Shown: positions 53,431 to 62,375 of the stretch, in pieces
Layout of the letters: every line of letters begins with the position of its first letter
Position numbering within the stretch: the first letter of the stretch is position 1
From: Schlegelella_A sp038241255
Lineage (GTDB): Bacteria; Pseudomonadota; Gammaproteobacteria; Burkholderiales; Burkholderiaceae_C
Length of the DNA stretch: 64,000 nt
Assembly (NCBI GenBank): GCA_038241255.1
Contig: JBBRFW010000001.1
Coordinates: 1-64,000, forward strand
Reading direction: 5' to 3'
Made by a program: the position numbers and the translations under genes
The notes under the pieces: model-generated
Database searches by the model: none
Told to the model about the DNA's origin: nothing
What the model saw: only the letters and a program-made list of their open reading frames with translations

Positions 53431-54251
53431 GCTTTCTCCTCGCCGGAAACGTCTGCGGGAACCCACGGACGCGGGTGCGAACTTGATTCGACTGCCGGCG
53501 CCGGCGGCGGAGCCGGCGGGGGAAGAGGGACCTCAACCGCTGCCGCCTGGGCGACGACGGGAGCCGGCGCGGCCGCGCGCCCCGCCCCGGCCGGCGCGGG
53601 GCCGAAGCGATACACCAGGCCGATCGACGCCGTGTCGATGTCGCCCTTGTTGCCGACGCCGTCCTTGATGCGGTAGCGCTCGATCTCGGCGCGCACCGAC
53701 AACGCCTGCGTAAAGGCGTATTGCACGCCGACTCCGGCCTTCCAATTCGCTGCGCGTTCGCTCGGATTCGGGTTGTTGACGAGGACCGCGCCCGTGCTCG
53801 CAAACTTGTCGCGCGCCTCGACATAGGTGAGGCCGGCGCGTCCGAACACCGAGAAGGTGCCTGTGATCGGTAGCGTGCCAACCAGGTCCAGGTTCAAGCC
53901 GCGAACCCTGGCTTGGCCGTCGAGTGTTCCTGCGGGCGTCGTCGTCGCGTGATAGCCGAACTTGCCCAGGCTGAAGAATCCGCCTTCGAGGGAAAAGCTC
54001 TCGTTGAACTGGTAGCCGCCGAAGGCCTTGAAGCCGGTCGAGCGGTTGTCGTCGGTCAGGCTGTTCACCGTGAAGCCGTTGTTGACCAGATTGCCGCTGA
54101 TGCGCGGGTCGTCGATCTTGGCGCGGCTGCGTCCGACGTTGATGCCGCCGTAAAGACCAACCGTGTCGTTGTTGGTTTGGGCGAACGAAGGTTGGGCGAT
54201 GGCAGCCGCTGCCAGCGCGGCGATTGCCGAAGCAAGGTGGGAGAGTTTCAT
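53427..54251 (-). CDS. Outer-membrane beta-barrel protein (OmpA-like N-domain)
   Basis: A 274-residue protein with a signal peptide (LASAIAALAAAAIAQPSFA). VGLYGGINVGRSRAKIDD, TGFKAFGGYQFNESFSLEGGFFSLG and AGVGVQYAFTQALSVRAEIERYRI are beta-barrel strands of the OmpA/OprF type, ending in the expected aromatic VYRFG at about residue 221. After this comes a Pro/Ala tail, and no OmpA peptidoglycan-binding domain follows, so it is either a short form or truncated. Its stop overlaps the start of the glycine-zipper gene. Confidence 0.85.
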   Translation of the reverse strand: MKLSHLASAIAALAAAAIAQPSFAQTNNDTVGLYGGINVGRSRAKIDDPRISGNLVNNGFTVNSLTDDNRSTGFKAFGGYQFNESFSLEGGFFSLGKFGYHATTTPAGTLDGQARVRGLNLDLVGTLPITGTFSVFGRAGLTYVEARDKFASTGAVLVNNPNPSERAANWKAGVGVQYAFTQALSVRAEIERYRIKDGVGNKGDIDTASIGLVYRFGPAPAGAGRAAAPAPVVAQAAAVEVPLPPPAPPPAPAVESSSHPRPWVPADVSGEEKA

Positions 54252-54304
54252 GGTCACTTTCTTGGGGTGACGAGCGGGCACCAGGGTGCCGGCGCGGTCA
54301 CGGT

Positions 54305-55651
54305 TCATTGGCAGCCGGCCGGCGCGTTGACGTGGCCGGGAATGGAGACGACGTTGTGGTCGAACACCAGCGCCCCCGAGGTGAAGGCGCCCGCGAACAT
54401 CCGGCCACACGAGGTCGCCAGCGTCTGTAGGGTGATGTCGGCGCCGGCGAGCACGTTGCCGTACCAGTCGGCGTAGTTGCCGAGCGTCGCTGAGGCACCT
54501 GCTTGCCAGAACACGTTCGATGCCTTCGCACCGTTCGTCAGCAGGATGCGCACATGCGCCGCCGGGGTCGGCGCACCGGGGGTGGCCGTGATCGAGCTTC
54601 CCGCCTGGAAGACGAACATCGCGTTCTGGTCACCTTTTCCGTCCAGCGTGACATCGCCAGCGATGACGATGGTGGACCCGGACGTGTAGACGCCTGGAAC
54701 GAAGTAGTTCAATCCCGCGACTGCCGGGCTGCCGGTCGGCGCGCCGATGCTGGTCGTCGCCAGCGTGGTGCCACCGCCGAGCGACCCCGCCGCCGGAGGG
54801 CCTGTCGGTGGCGTGATGCTGAGGTACGTGGCGCGCAGCGCATCGGTCACCTGCTGGGCCAGGGTCGTGTTCGGATACGTCGGCGTGACGACCGTGCCGT
54901 TGACATTCGGCGCGGCGCCGGCACACAGGCCGAACGTGCCGCTGGCGCCGACCGAAACTGCGTTGCAGGTGGCGGTCGGGTTGAGGACGACATCGCCGTT
55001 AATGATCGTTGCCGCCGTGTTGGCCACTCCCGCCGTCGCGGCGAGGGCGAACGAGCCGGCGGCGCCGAAACTGACCGGGCTGGGTGCGGTGGCAACGACC
55101 GGCGCGGTCTTGAACGTCCAGCTGTAGGCGCATCCCGGCTTGGCCGCGGCGCCCGAGGGATTGAAGACGACGATGTAGTCGGTGGCAGGCAGCAGCGCCG
55201 CCGACGTGGTCAGTGCGGCGACACGCGTGTTCGCGTCGTAGCCGACCGAAGCAGGCGTGAGCGGCGGTTGGCCGGTTTGCGCGAGCTTGAAGCTGTTGGC
55301 GTTGATGTCGGCCCCGTTGACCATGCCGCTCAGTGCCGCGCTGACCCGCCTGCCTCCGCCGGCGACACCCGTCGTGCTCGTGGCAGCTGTTTGATTGCCA
55401 TTCGCGGGATCGGCGAACGTGACCGTTACCGGGCAGGCGCCGGGCGGCGGCACCACGGGGGGCGTGCCGACCGGAGGCGCCACGGGTGCGACGACCGGAG
55501 GAACAATGGCGCCGCCGGGCGCGACCAAGACGGCCTGCGTGACGTTGCTGCCGAGGATCGGGTCCTGGCCGCCACCGCAGCCGGCGGCGAGCGCACCGAG
55601 TGCCGTCGCGACCGCGGCGAGCGTTGATCGGGAAAAACGTGCTTTGAACAT
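54305..55651 (-). CDS. DUF3494 (ice-binding type) lipoprotein
   Basis: A 448-residue protein. The signal ends in a lipobox (LGALAAGCGGG, Cys25 by count). A Pro-rich linker and an Ig-like domain (CPVTVTFADPANGNQTAA to YSWTFKTAP, as in Big_5) precede the C-terminal DUF3494 domain from about residue 190: GSFALAATAGVANTAATIINGDVVLNP, PGVYTSGSTIVIAGDVTLDG, NAMFVFQAGSSITATPG and AFTSGALVFDHNVVSIPGHV. DUF3494 proteins fold as a beta-solenoid and many bind ice or act as adhesins. It is the first gene of the surface cluster; a role in cold or attachment is inferred. Confidence 0.88.
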   Translation of the reverse strand: MFKARFSRSTLAAVATALGALAAGCGGGQDPILGSNVTQAVLVAPGGAIVPPVVAPVAPPVGTPPVVPPPGACPVTVTFADPANGNQTAATSTTGVAGGGRRVSAALSGMVNGADINANSFKLAQTGQPPLTPASVGYDANTRVAALTTSAALLPATDYIVVFNPSGAAAKPGCAYSWTFKTAPVVATAPSPVSFGAAGSFALAATAGVANTAATIINGDVVLNPTATCNAVSVGASGTFGLCAGAAPNVNGTVVTPTYPNTTLAQQVTDALRATYLSITPPTGPPAAGSLGGGTTLATTSIGAPTGSPAVAGLNYFVPGVYTSGSTIVIAGDVTLDGKGDQNAMFVFQAGSSITATPGAPTPAAHVRILLTNGAKASNVFWQAGASATLGNYADWYGNVLAGADITLQTLATSCGRMFAGAFTSGALVFDHNVVSIPGHVNAPAGCQ

Positions 55652-56377
55652 GATGCTGCTTCACTTGTCGAACGTCGAGAGACTCTTACGTCCGATGCCT
55701 GATTTCAGGCAAAAGCAGCAAAAGGAGATGTCTGGCGAGAGCCACCCATTGCGGGCCACGAATCATCGTTGTTGTCAGCGCGTACCGCGCATCCGCGCTT
55801 CGCGGTTTTCGTGCCGCTATCCACGGCGCTGCCTTGCTGAGACGAGTCGCAAGGGCCTTGAAGCCGGCCCGCTGTAGGCGATCTCCTGCGTAAGGCCATG
55901 CGGTTCGACAAGGAGTGGTCGAACCGCCTCGGCTGCACCCCCAAGCTGCTCAAGTGGGCGGACGCCGCGCGATGTCAGCTTCGAAAGTGGAACGGCAAGT
56001 CGACCAAGAAATCGTGACGCACAGCAACGGGTCGGCTGGCGCCGGTGGGGTCGGGTGGAAGCTCTCGTTCGCGGCGCGCTGAACCGGAGCGTCGGGTATC
56101 GGTCGCCTACCTGAGGAGCCCGTTTCGGCCAGAAGCAGCCGACCAGCTTCGCGGGTCGAGTGTCCGCTCAGACTGGCTGCAGACGTTCAGGTTCAGCCGC
56201 CGAATGACAGCAGTTGTAGAACTCCGAAGCGGTCCTCCACCGGTAGCGGCATGGACGACTTTCAATCGGCCTGCAACTAGGACCGGCCAACGTCTAGTGT
56301 CTCGCCGGCCCCGAACTGGAACTCTCGACCTGAACGGACAGGCCTGGACGAAAACGCAATGCCGAGCCGACACTCCC
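55652..56377. other. Gap of 726 bp, mostly without a gene
   Basis: Nothing here is a confident gene. A 39-codon frame at 55898-56017 (MRFDKEWSNRLGCTPKLLKW, then a basic tail ending KSTKKS) has coding-like composition but no ribosome site and no family I know; it may be a fragment of a lost gene. Confidence 0.4.
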
Positions 56378-57367
56378 TCAAATTCCCCAACGCAGCGCGG
56401 CGGTGTGAACCGGTGCGTCCCACAGCGCAAGGCTGTCGTCGTCCACCGCGTGGACCGTTACGGAGCAGCCCGCCATCTCGAGTGACGTGACGTACGAGCC
56501 CGTCACGTGCCGGACCGCCCTGATGCCAGCGCCGGCGAGCACCTTGTGGACCGCGTTGACCATCACGTAAAGCTCCAGCAGCGGGGTTCCGCCGAAGCCG
56601 TTGACGAGCAGGATCACCTCGCTGCCGCGGCTCAGCGACAGGTCCTTCATCACAGCCCCGGCGAGCTCGGCGGCTATCTCGTCGGCGGGGGCGACCTTGA
56701 CGCGGCGCCGACCCGGTTCGCCGTGGATGCCGACGCCCATCTCCATCTCGTCGGCGCCGATCTGGAACGTCGGCATGCCGGCCGCCGGCACGATGCACGA
56801 AGTGAGCGCGACACCCATCGACGCGGTCGCCTTGTTGACCGAGTCGCCGAGCGCCTTCAGCGCGGCCAGGCTTCCGCCGCGCTCGGCCGCGGCGCCGACG
56901 ATCTTCTCGACGATTAGCGTGCCGGCGACACCGCGCCGCCCGGTCGTGTAGGTCGAGTCCTCGACCGCGACGTCGTCGTTGACGATCACCGTCGCGTTGT
57001 CGCAGCTCACCATCTCGGCGGCGATCTGGAAATTCATCATGTCGCCGGAATAGTTCTTGACGATGAAGAGAACGCCGGCGCCGGTGTCGATGGCTTGCGC
57101 CGCGGCGAGCATCTGGTCGGGCGTCGGCGACGTGAAGACCTGGCCCGGGCACGCGGCGTCGAGCATGCCGGCGCCGACGAAGCCGGCGTGCAGCGGCTCG
57201 TGGCCCGAGCCGCCGCCCGAGATCAGCGCGACCTTGCCGCGCTGGAGCGCGCGGCGCCGCACGAAGCGGCAATCGTCGTCGAGTACGACGATGTCGGCGT
57301 GGGCGGTGGCAAACCCCTGCAGCGATTCGACGAGGACCGATTCGACGTCGTTGATGAGCTTCTTCAT
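56378..57367 (-). CDS. dhaK: Dihydroxyacetone kinase subunit DhaK
   Basis: A 329-residue protein. GGGSGHEPLHAGFVGAGM is the substrate-binding loop, Asp109 (NYSGDMMNF) a catalytic-region residue, and His215 (GVGIHGEPG) the histidine that forms a hemiaminal with the ketose substrate. It works with DhaL to phosphorylate dihydroxyacetone or a related short ketose such as erythrulose. It is 10 bp after dhaL and last in the sugar-transport run. The gene starts at 57367. Confidence 0.93.
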   Translation of the reverse strand: MKKLINDVESVLVESLQGFATAHADIVVLDDDCRFVRRRALQRGKVALISGGGSGHEPLHAGFVGAGMLDAACPGQVFTSPTPDQMLAAAQAIDTGAGVLFIVKNYSGDMMNFQIAAEMVSCDNATVIVNDDVAVEDSTYTTGRRGVAGTLIVEKIVGAAAERGGSLAALKALGDSVNKATASMGVALTSCIVPAAGMPTFQIGADEMEMGVGIHGEPGRRRVKVAPADEIAAELAGAVMKDLSLSRGSEVILLVNGFGGTPLLELYVMVNAVHKVLAGAGIRAVRHVTGSYVTSLEMAGCSVTVHAVDDDSLALWDAPVHTAALRWGI

Positions 57368-57377
57368 GACAGGCCTC

Positions 57378-57998
57378 TCAGGCGGAAGGTTGGGCCGCGG
57401 CGGCGGGCGCACCGAGGCTCTCGCAGATCGAGCCGACGATCAAGGCCATCGAGCGCGACCCCGGGTCGACGTGGCCGAGTGCGCGGTCGCCGAGGAAGGA
57501 CGCTCGGCCGCGGATCGCGTCCATGGCAGCGGTCGCCTCGGCGCTCTCGAAGGCGCAGCGGCGCACGCGCGCCGCCAGGTCGGCGCCGCCCGCGGCGAGG
57601 ACTTTCTGCACCGGATCGAGAACGTCGAGGAGCGTCTTCTGGCCGACCTCGGCCTTGCCGAGGCGGGTCAGCGCCCTGATGCCGGCGTCGATCGCGGCGC
57701 CCAGCGCCTGCGCGGTCGGCGCGGCCGGCAGCTCCTTGCCGAGGGTGATCAGCAGCGTGCCGAAGACCGGCCCCGATGAGCCGCCGATCGTCGACATGCA
57801 CGTCATACCCATCGTCCGCAGCGCCTCGTTGAGCGGCTGGGCCGCGAGCTCATCGACCCTGGCTTGGATCGCGAGCGCGCCGCGCCGCATGTTGAGGCCA
57901 TGGTCGCCGTCGCCGATCGCCTGGTCGAGCGCAGTCAGCTCGTCGACATGGTCGATCAGCGTCTGCGTCGCATTGCGGATGAGGTCGGTTTGGTTCAT
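57378..57998 (-). CDS. dhaL: Dihydroxyacetone kinase subunit DhaL
   Basis: A 206-residue protein with the nucleotide-binding aspartates in DQAIGDGDHGLNM and the GGSSGPVFGTLLI loop. In PTS-type systems DhaL carries ADP and is recharged by DhaM, but no dhaM is in the window, so this pair may be ATP-using. The start MNQTDL at 57998 is preferred; an ATG 12 bp upstream also fits. Confidence 0.9.
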   Translation of the reverse strand: MNQTDLIRNATQTLIDHVDELTALDQAIGDGDHGLNMRRGALAIQARVDELAAQPLNEALRTMGMTCMSTIGGSSGPVFGTLLITLGKELPAAPTAQALGAAIDAGIRALTRLGKAEVGQKTLLDVLDPVQKVLAAGGADLAARVRRCAFESAEATAAMDAIRGRASFLGDRALGHVDPGSRSMALIVGSICESLGAPAAAAQPSA

Positions 57999-58022
57999 GG
58001 CTCCCTGCATTGAGTTCGCGAT

Positions 58023-59051
58023 TCAGGCGGCGAGCCGGCGGCCGGTGGCATCGAACCAGAGCGGCCGCAGCAGCTCGACGTGGACCGCGTCGCCGGTCTC
58101 CCACGAGATGCCGTCGGCGACGGCGCTGACCAGCTCCTGGTCGCTCTCGTCGAGGTGGACGTGGATCAGGTGCTGGTCGCTCAGCTGCTCGATCCGCTTG
58201 ACGCGCGCGCCGCGCTGCGCGCTCGCGGCGGTCGGCGCGCGCAGGCGCACGTGCTCGGCACGGACGCCCACCGTGGCCGCGCCGTCCGGCGCCGGAACGT
58301 CGGCGACGAGTGCGCGCGGCACGAGATTGATGCGGGGCGAGCCGAGGCGCGAGGCGACGTAGGCGCTGACCGGATCCTCGTAGATCTGCTGCGGCGTCGC
58401 GACCTGGGCCAGTCGGCCGTTCTCGAGCACGCCGATGCGCGTCGCCATGGTCAGCGCCTCGACCTGGTCGTGCGTCACGTAGAGCATGGTCGCGCCGAGG
58501 TCCTGCTGGATGCGCTTGAGCTCGAGGCGCAAGTCGTTGCGCAGCTTGGCGTCGAGCGACGACAGCGGCTCGTCCATCAGGTAGAGGGCCGGGTCCCGCA
58601 CCAGCGCGCGGCCGATCGCGACGCGCTGCATCTGGCCGCCCGAGAGGCGAGTCGCCGGGCTCTTCAGCTTGTCGTCGATCCGCAGCATGCGCGCCACGTC
58701 CTCGACCTTCTTGCGGATGTCGACCACGCTCGTCCGGTGCAGCGGCGAGCGCAGCGGAAAGGCCAGGTTGTCGTAAACGCTCAGGTGCGGGTAGAGCGAG
58801 TACTGCTGGAACACGAAGGCGACGTCGCGCAGCGCCGGCGCGACGCGCGTGACGTCGCGCCCGCCGATCTGCACCTGGCCGGCGTCGGGCGTCTCGAGGC
58901 CGGCGACCAGGCGCAGCGTCGTCGTCTTGCCGGCGCCGCTCGGCCCGAGCAGGACGACGAACTCGCCGTTGCCGACGTCGAGGCCGAGGTCGCGCACGGC
59001 GCAGGTCCCGCCGAAGTGCTTGGTGACGCCGATCAGGCGCGCTTCAGCCAT
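58023..59051 (-). CDS. Sugar-type ABC transporter ATPase (MalK/UgpC-like) 1
   Basis: A 342-residue ATPase with Walker A (GPSGAGKTT), the signature LSGGQMQRVAIGRAL, Walker B (LYLMDEPLSSLDAK) and the switch histidine (YVTHDQVEAL). A C-terminal TOBE domain follows (VGVRAEHVRLRAP). Its ATG overlaps the end of the other ATPase by 8 bp. Two ATPases in one sugar operon, as in glycerol-type importers, would form a heterodimer. Confidence 0.92.
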   Translation of the reverse strand: MAEARLIGVTKHFGGTCAVRDLGLDVGNGEFVVLLGPSGAGKTTTLRLVAGLETPDAGQVQIGGRDVTRVAPALRDVAFVFQQYSLYPHLSVYDNLAFPLRSPLHRTSVVDIRKKVEDVARMLRIDDKLKSPATRLSGGQMQRVAIGRALVRDPALYLMDEPLSSLDAKLRNDLRLELKRIQQDLGATMLYVTHDQVEALTMATRIGVLENGRLAQVATPQQIYEDPVSAYVASRLGSPRINLVPRALVADVPAPDGAATVGVRAEHVRLRAPTAASAQRGARVKRIEQLSDQHLIHVHLDESDQELVSAVADGISWETGDAVHVELLRPLWFDATGRRLAA

Positions 59052-60165
59052 GGCGCGCTCTCTTCGTCGCCGCATGAGGCGCGTCGTCGCGCGCGGTGCG
59101 CAGGACGCGGCCGGTCGCTTGGTCGAAGAGCGAGACGGCACCGGCGTCGAACGCCAGGCCGACGTGGTCGCCGCGCCGCGCCGTCGTCGCGACGTCGACC
59201 TTGGCGCGCAGCGTCGCGCCGGCGGCGGTGCTGACGGTGACGATGCGGCGCGTGCCCAGGTACTCGCTGCCGAGCACCTCGGCGCGCAGCGGCGAGTCGT
59301 CGGCGAAGCGGACGTGCTCCGGGCGCACGCCGCACAGGAGGGCGCGCGCCGACACGTCCTCGTGCAGTGCCGGCACGGCGACCGTCGCGGCGCCGATCTG
59401 CACCGCGCCCTCGCCTCGGCGAAGCGCCGCCTCGAACGGCAGGAAATTCATCGCCGGCGCGCCGATGAAGTCGGCGACGAAGACGCTCGCCGGCCGCTCG
59501 TAGACCTCGAGCGGCGCGCCGAGCTGCTCGATCACGCCCTGGTTCATGACCGCGATCGTGTCGGCCATCGCCATCGCTTCCATCTGGTCGTGGGTGACGT
59601 AGACGGTCGTCGCCTTCAGCCGGTCATGGAGTGCGCGCAGCTCGCCGCACATCACCTCGCGGAACTCCGAGTCGAGCGCGCCGAGCGGCTCGTCCATCAG
59701 GAACGCGAGTGGCTCGCGCACGATGGCGCGGCCGAGGGCGACGCGCTGGCGGTCGCCGCTCGAGAGGCCGGAGACCGGCTTGCCGAGCAGCTCGGTAATG
59801 CGCAGGATGCGCGCCGCCTGCTTGACCCGGGCGTCGATCGCCGTCCGCGCCATCCCTTGCGAGACGAGCGGAAAGGCGATGTTCCTGCGCACGTTCATGT
59901 GCGGGTAGAGCGCGAACATCTGGAACACGAAGGCGATGTCGCGCGCCGACGCGCGCTTGAAGCTGACGTCCTCGGCGCCGAGGAAGATCTGTCCCGAGGT
60001 CGGCAGCTCGAGGCCGGCGATCATGCGCAGCGTCGTCGTCTTGCCGCATCCCGACGGGCCGAGCAGGCAGAAGAACTCGCCGTCGCGGACGGTGAAGGTC
60101 GAATCCTTCACCGCCGTGAAATCGGCAAATGCCTTGTGCAGCTGCTCGACGCGGATCTCGGCCAT
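59044..60165 (-). CDS. Sugar-type ABC transporter ATPase 2
   Basis: A 373-residue ATPase with Walker A (GPSGCGKTT), Walker B (LAFLMDEPLGALDSE) and YVTHDQMEAM. The signature is LSSGDRQRVALGRAI, where the second glycine of LSGGQ is Ser and Gln is Asp, so one composite ATP site may be altered. The TOBE domain is C-terminal. It lies 12 bp after a small membrane protein. Confidence 0.9.
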   Translation of the reverse strand: MAEIRVEQLHKAFADFTAVKDSTFTVRDGEFFCLLGPSGCGKTTTLRMIAGLELPTSGQIFLGAEDVSFKRASARDIAFVFQMFALYPHMNVRRNIAFPLVSQGMARTAIDARVKQAARILRITELLGKPVSGLSSGDRQRVALGRAIVREPLAFLMDEPLGALDSEFREVMCGELRALHDRLKATTVYVTHDQMEAMAMADTIAVMNQGVIEQLGAPLEVYERPASVFVADFIGAPAMNFLPFEAALRRGEGAVQIGAATVAVPALHEDVSARALLCGVRPEHVRFADDSPLRAEVLGSEYLGTRRIVTVSTAAGATLRAKVDVATTARRGDHVGLAFDAGAVSLFDQATGRVLRTARDDAPHAATKRARHG

Positions 60166-60177
60166 GATGAATCGAGC

Positions 60178-60393
60178 TCAGTCGGGGAACTTCGAGACGA
60201 CGATGAACATCGCCGTGCCGAAGAGCGTGGTCGCGAACGACCAGGTGTAGAGCGCCATCGCGAACGGCTGCAGCATCATCGCCAGGCCGATCGTGATGAC
60301 GAAGCAGGCGAGCATCTCCATCCGGCCGCGGCGCGCCCAGCGCGGCCAGCGCCGCCCGGCCGGCGCGTCGCTGGTGGCCGCAGGCGTGGTCAT
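60178..60393 (-). CDS. Small two-helix membrane protein of the ABC operon
   Basis: A 71-residue protein. A charged N-terminus (GRRWPRWARRGRMEML) is followed by two hydrophobic segments (LACFVITIGLAMMLQPF, YTWSFATTLFGTAMFIVVS). Its start overlaps the end of the permease gene (ATGA) and it precedes the two ATPases. Small membrane proteins in the same place occur in glycerol-type ABC operons (DUF2160-like); function unknown. Confidence 0.75.
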   Translation of the reverse strand: MTTPAATSDAPAGRRWPRWARRGRMEMLACFVITIGLAMMLQPFAMALYTWSFATTLFGTAMFIVVSKFPD

Positions 60394-61346
60394 TTGCGCA
60401 CCGCGCCGAAGGTGATGCCACGCAGCAGGTGCTTCCTCAGCAGCACGGTGAAGAACAGGATCGGCAGCAGGAACAGCGTCGTCCCGGCGGCGACCGCCGG
60501 CCAGTCCTGGCCGCCCTCGCCGATGATGATCGGGATGAAGGGCGGTGCGGTCTGCGCCGTCCCCGAAGTCAGCAGCACCGCGAACGCGTACTCGTTCCAG
60601 GCGAAGATGAGGCAGAAGATCGCGGTCGCGACGATCCCCGTCGTCGCCTGCGGCAGTACCACCTTCCGGAACGCCTGCAGCCGCGTGTAGCCGTCGACCA
60701 TCGCCGCTTCCTCGTACTCGCGCGGGATCTCGTCGATGAAGCCCTTCAGCAGCCAGACGGCGAGCGAGACGTTGACGGCGCTGTAGAGCAGGATCATGCC
60801 GAGGCGCGTGTCCGAGAGTCCGAGCTCGCGGTAAATCAGGTAGATCGGAATCGCCACTGCGATCGGCGGCATCATCCGCGTCGACAGGATGAAGAACAGC
60901 ATGTCGTCCTTGAGCGGCACCTTGAAGCGCGAGAACGCGTAAGCCGCCATGACGCCGAAGCCGACCGAGAGCACGGTCGAGCCGAAGGCGATGATCAGCG
61001 AGTTGACGAAGCGCGGCACGAAGTTCGAAGGCCCGGCGACGACCATGTTGGCGTTGCGCGCGACCCGGTCGCAGGTGTCCACGGCGGGCGGCAGCGCCGC
61101 GATGTACTCGGGCGTCTGCCGCGAGCGCGTCGTGAACAGGTTGCAGTAGCCCTCCGCCGACGGCGTGAACAGGATCTTGGGCGGATAGCTGATCGAGTCG
61201 GGCGGCGTCTTCAAGCCGGTGAGGACGATCCAGGCGAGCGGCACGATCGTGATCAGCGCGTAGAGCGCGACCAGCACGCCGGCCACGAGGCGCGTGCGAC
61301 CGCTCGGCTCGACGACCGAGTGGGCGGTGCTGATGCCTAGGCGCAT
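60390..61346 (-). CDS. Carbohydrate ABC transporter permease 2 (MalG-like)
   Basis: A 318-residue inner-membrane protein with six segments and the EAA loop EYEEAAMVDGYTRLQAFRKVVLP. The periplasmic region contains a longer loop than usual (PPKILFTPSAEGYCNLFTT with surrounding residues, about 60-110). It is 7 bp after permease 1. Confidence 0.92.
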   Translation of the reverse strand: MRLGISTAHSVVEPSGRTRLVAGVLVALYALITIVPLAWIVLTGLKTPPDSISYPPKILFTPSAEGYCNLFTTRSRQTPEYIAALPPAVDTCDRVARNANMVVAGPSNFVPRFVNSLIIAFGSTVLSVGFGVMAAYAFSRFKVPLKDDMLFFILSTRMMPPIAVAIPIYLIYRELGLSDTRLGMILLYSAVNVSLAVWLLKGFIDEIPREYEEAAMVDGYTRLQAFRKVVLPQATTGIVATAIFCLIFAWNEYAFAVLLTSGTAQTAPPFIPIIIGEGGQDWPAVAAGTTLFLLPILFFTVLLRKHLLRGITFGAVRK

Positions 61347-61353
61347 GCCGGCC

Positions 61354-62304
61354 TCATCGGTTCTTCACGTGGTTGAGGGCCTTGACGTAGATGTTCGCCA
61401 GGCCGAACACCGCGACGAAAATGATGATCGCGAACGCCGACGAATAGCCGGTGCGCCACTTCTCGAAGGCTTCGCGCTTGAGCGTGATCGAGGCGAGCTC
61501 GGTCGCTGAGCCCGGCCCGCCCGAAGTCAGGAGGTTGACCATGTCGAACATCTTGAAGTTCTCGATGCCGCGAAAGAGCACCGCGAGCATCACGAATGGC
61601 AGCACCATCGGCAGCGTGATCGACCAGAACTGGCGCCACTTCGACGCCCGGTCGACCTCCGCGGCCTCGTAGATGTAGTCGGGGATCGAACGCAGGCCCG
61701 CGAGGCAGATCAGCATCACGTACGGGGTCCACATCCAGGTGTCGACGATCACGATCGCCCACGGCGCGAGCCGCACCGAGCCGATCATCTCGAACGACGA
61801 CGGCGGCACGCCGGTCAGGAACGACACGGCGTAGTTGAAGAGTCCCGTCTGCGGCTGGTAGAGGAAAGCCCAGAAGTTGCCGACCACCGCGGGCGACAGC
61901 ATCATCGGGATCAGGATCATCGTCGTCCAGAAGCCGTGGCCGCGGAACTTGCGGTCGATCAGGTAGGCGAGCGCGAAGCCGATCAGCGTCTCGAGCACGA
62001 TCGTCCAGAACAGGAAGTGCGCCGTCGCCTGCATCGCCAGCCAGATGTCGGGATCGGTGAGCACCGAGACGTAGTTGTCGATGCCGACGCCGAGCACGGT
62101 CGCGTTTGGACGGTTGGCGCGGTAGTTGGTGAACGACAGGCGGATCGTCCAGATCAGCGGGAAGATGTTGATCGCCAGCAGCAGCATCGTCGGGCCGATG
62201 AAGACCCAGGCGATCGCCCGGTCGGAGAGGCCGCGCATGCGGGTCGCCAGCGCCGGGGGCGTGGCCTGGGCGGCGCGGGCGACGAGGTTGGCGGGAATCG
62301 ACAT
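61354..62304 (-). CDS. Carbohydrate ABC transporter permease 1 (MalF-like)
   Basis: A 316-residue permease starting at 62304 (MSIPANLV). The open frame upstream encodes SPPKRGEGDSD, which comes from a hairpin repeat and not from a gene. Six membrane segments and EAA loop YIYEAAEVDRASKWRQFWSITLPM are present. It pairs with the next permease and is fed by the solute-binding protein gene upstream. Confidence 0.92.
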   Translation of the reverse strand: MSIPANLVARAAQATPPALATRMRGLSDRAIAWVFIGPTMLLLAINIFPLIWTIRLSFTNYRANRPNATVLGVGIDNYVSVLTDPDIWLAMQATAHFLFWTIVLETLIGFALAYLIDRKFRGHGFWTTMILIPMMLSPAVVGNFWAFLYQPQTGLFNYAVSFLTGVPPSSFEMIGSVRLAPWAIVIVDTWMWTPYVMLICLAGLRSIPDYIYEAAEVDRASKWRQFWSITLPMVLPFVMLAVLFRGIENFKMFDMVNLLTSGGPGSATELASITLKREAFEKWRTGYSSAFAIIIFVAVFGLANIYVKALNHVKNR

Positions 62305-62309
62305 GGGTT

Positions 62310-62360
62310 GCGCGTCGCTGTCTCCCTCCCCGCGCTTCGGCGGAGAGGGAGGGTCGTGGG
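62310..62360. repeat. GC-rich hairpin repeat between binding protein and permease
   Basis: CCCTCCCCGC and GCGGAGAGGGAGG form an imperfect hairpin in the 71-bp gap. Sequences of this kind, read as SPPKRGEGD, are common intergenic palindromes. It could protect the binding-protein mRNA or lower permease expression. Confidence 0.55.
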
Positions 62361-62375
62361 ACGGGGGAGCGCCCG

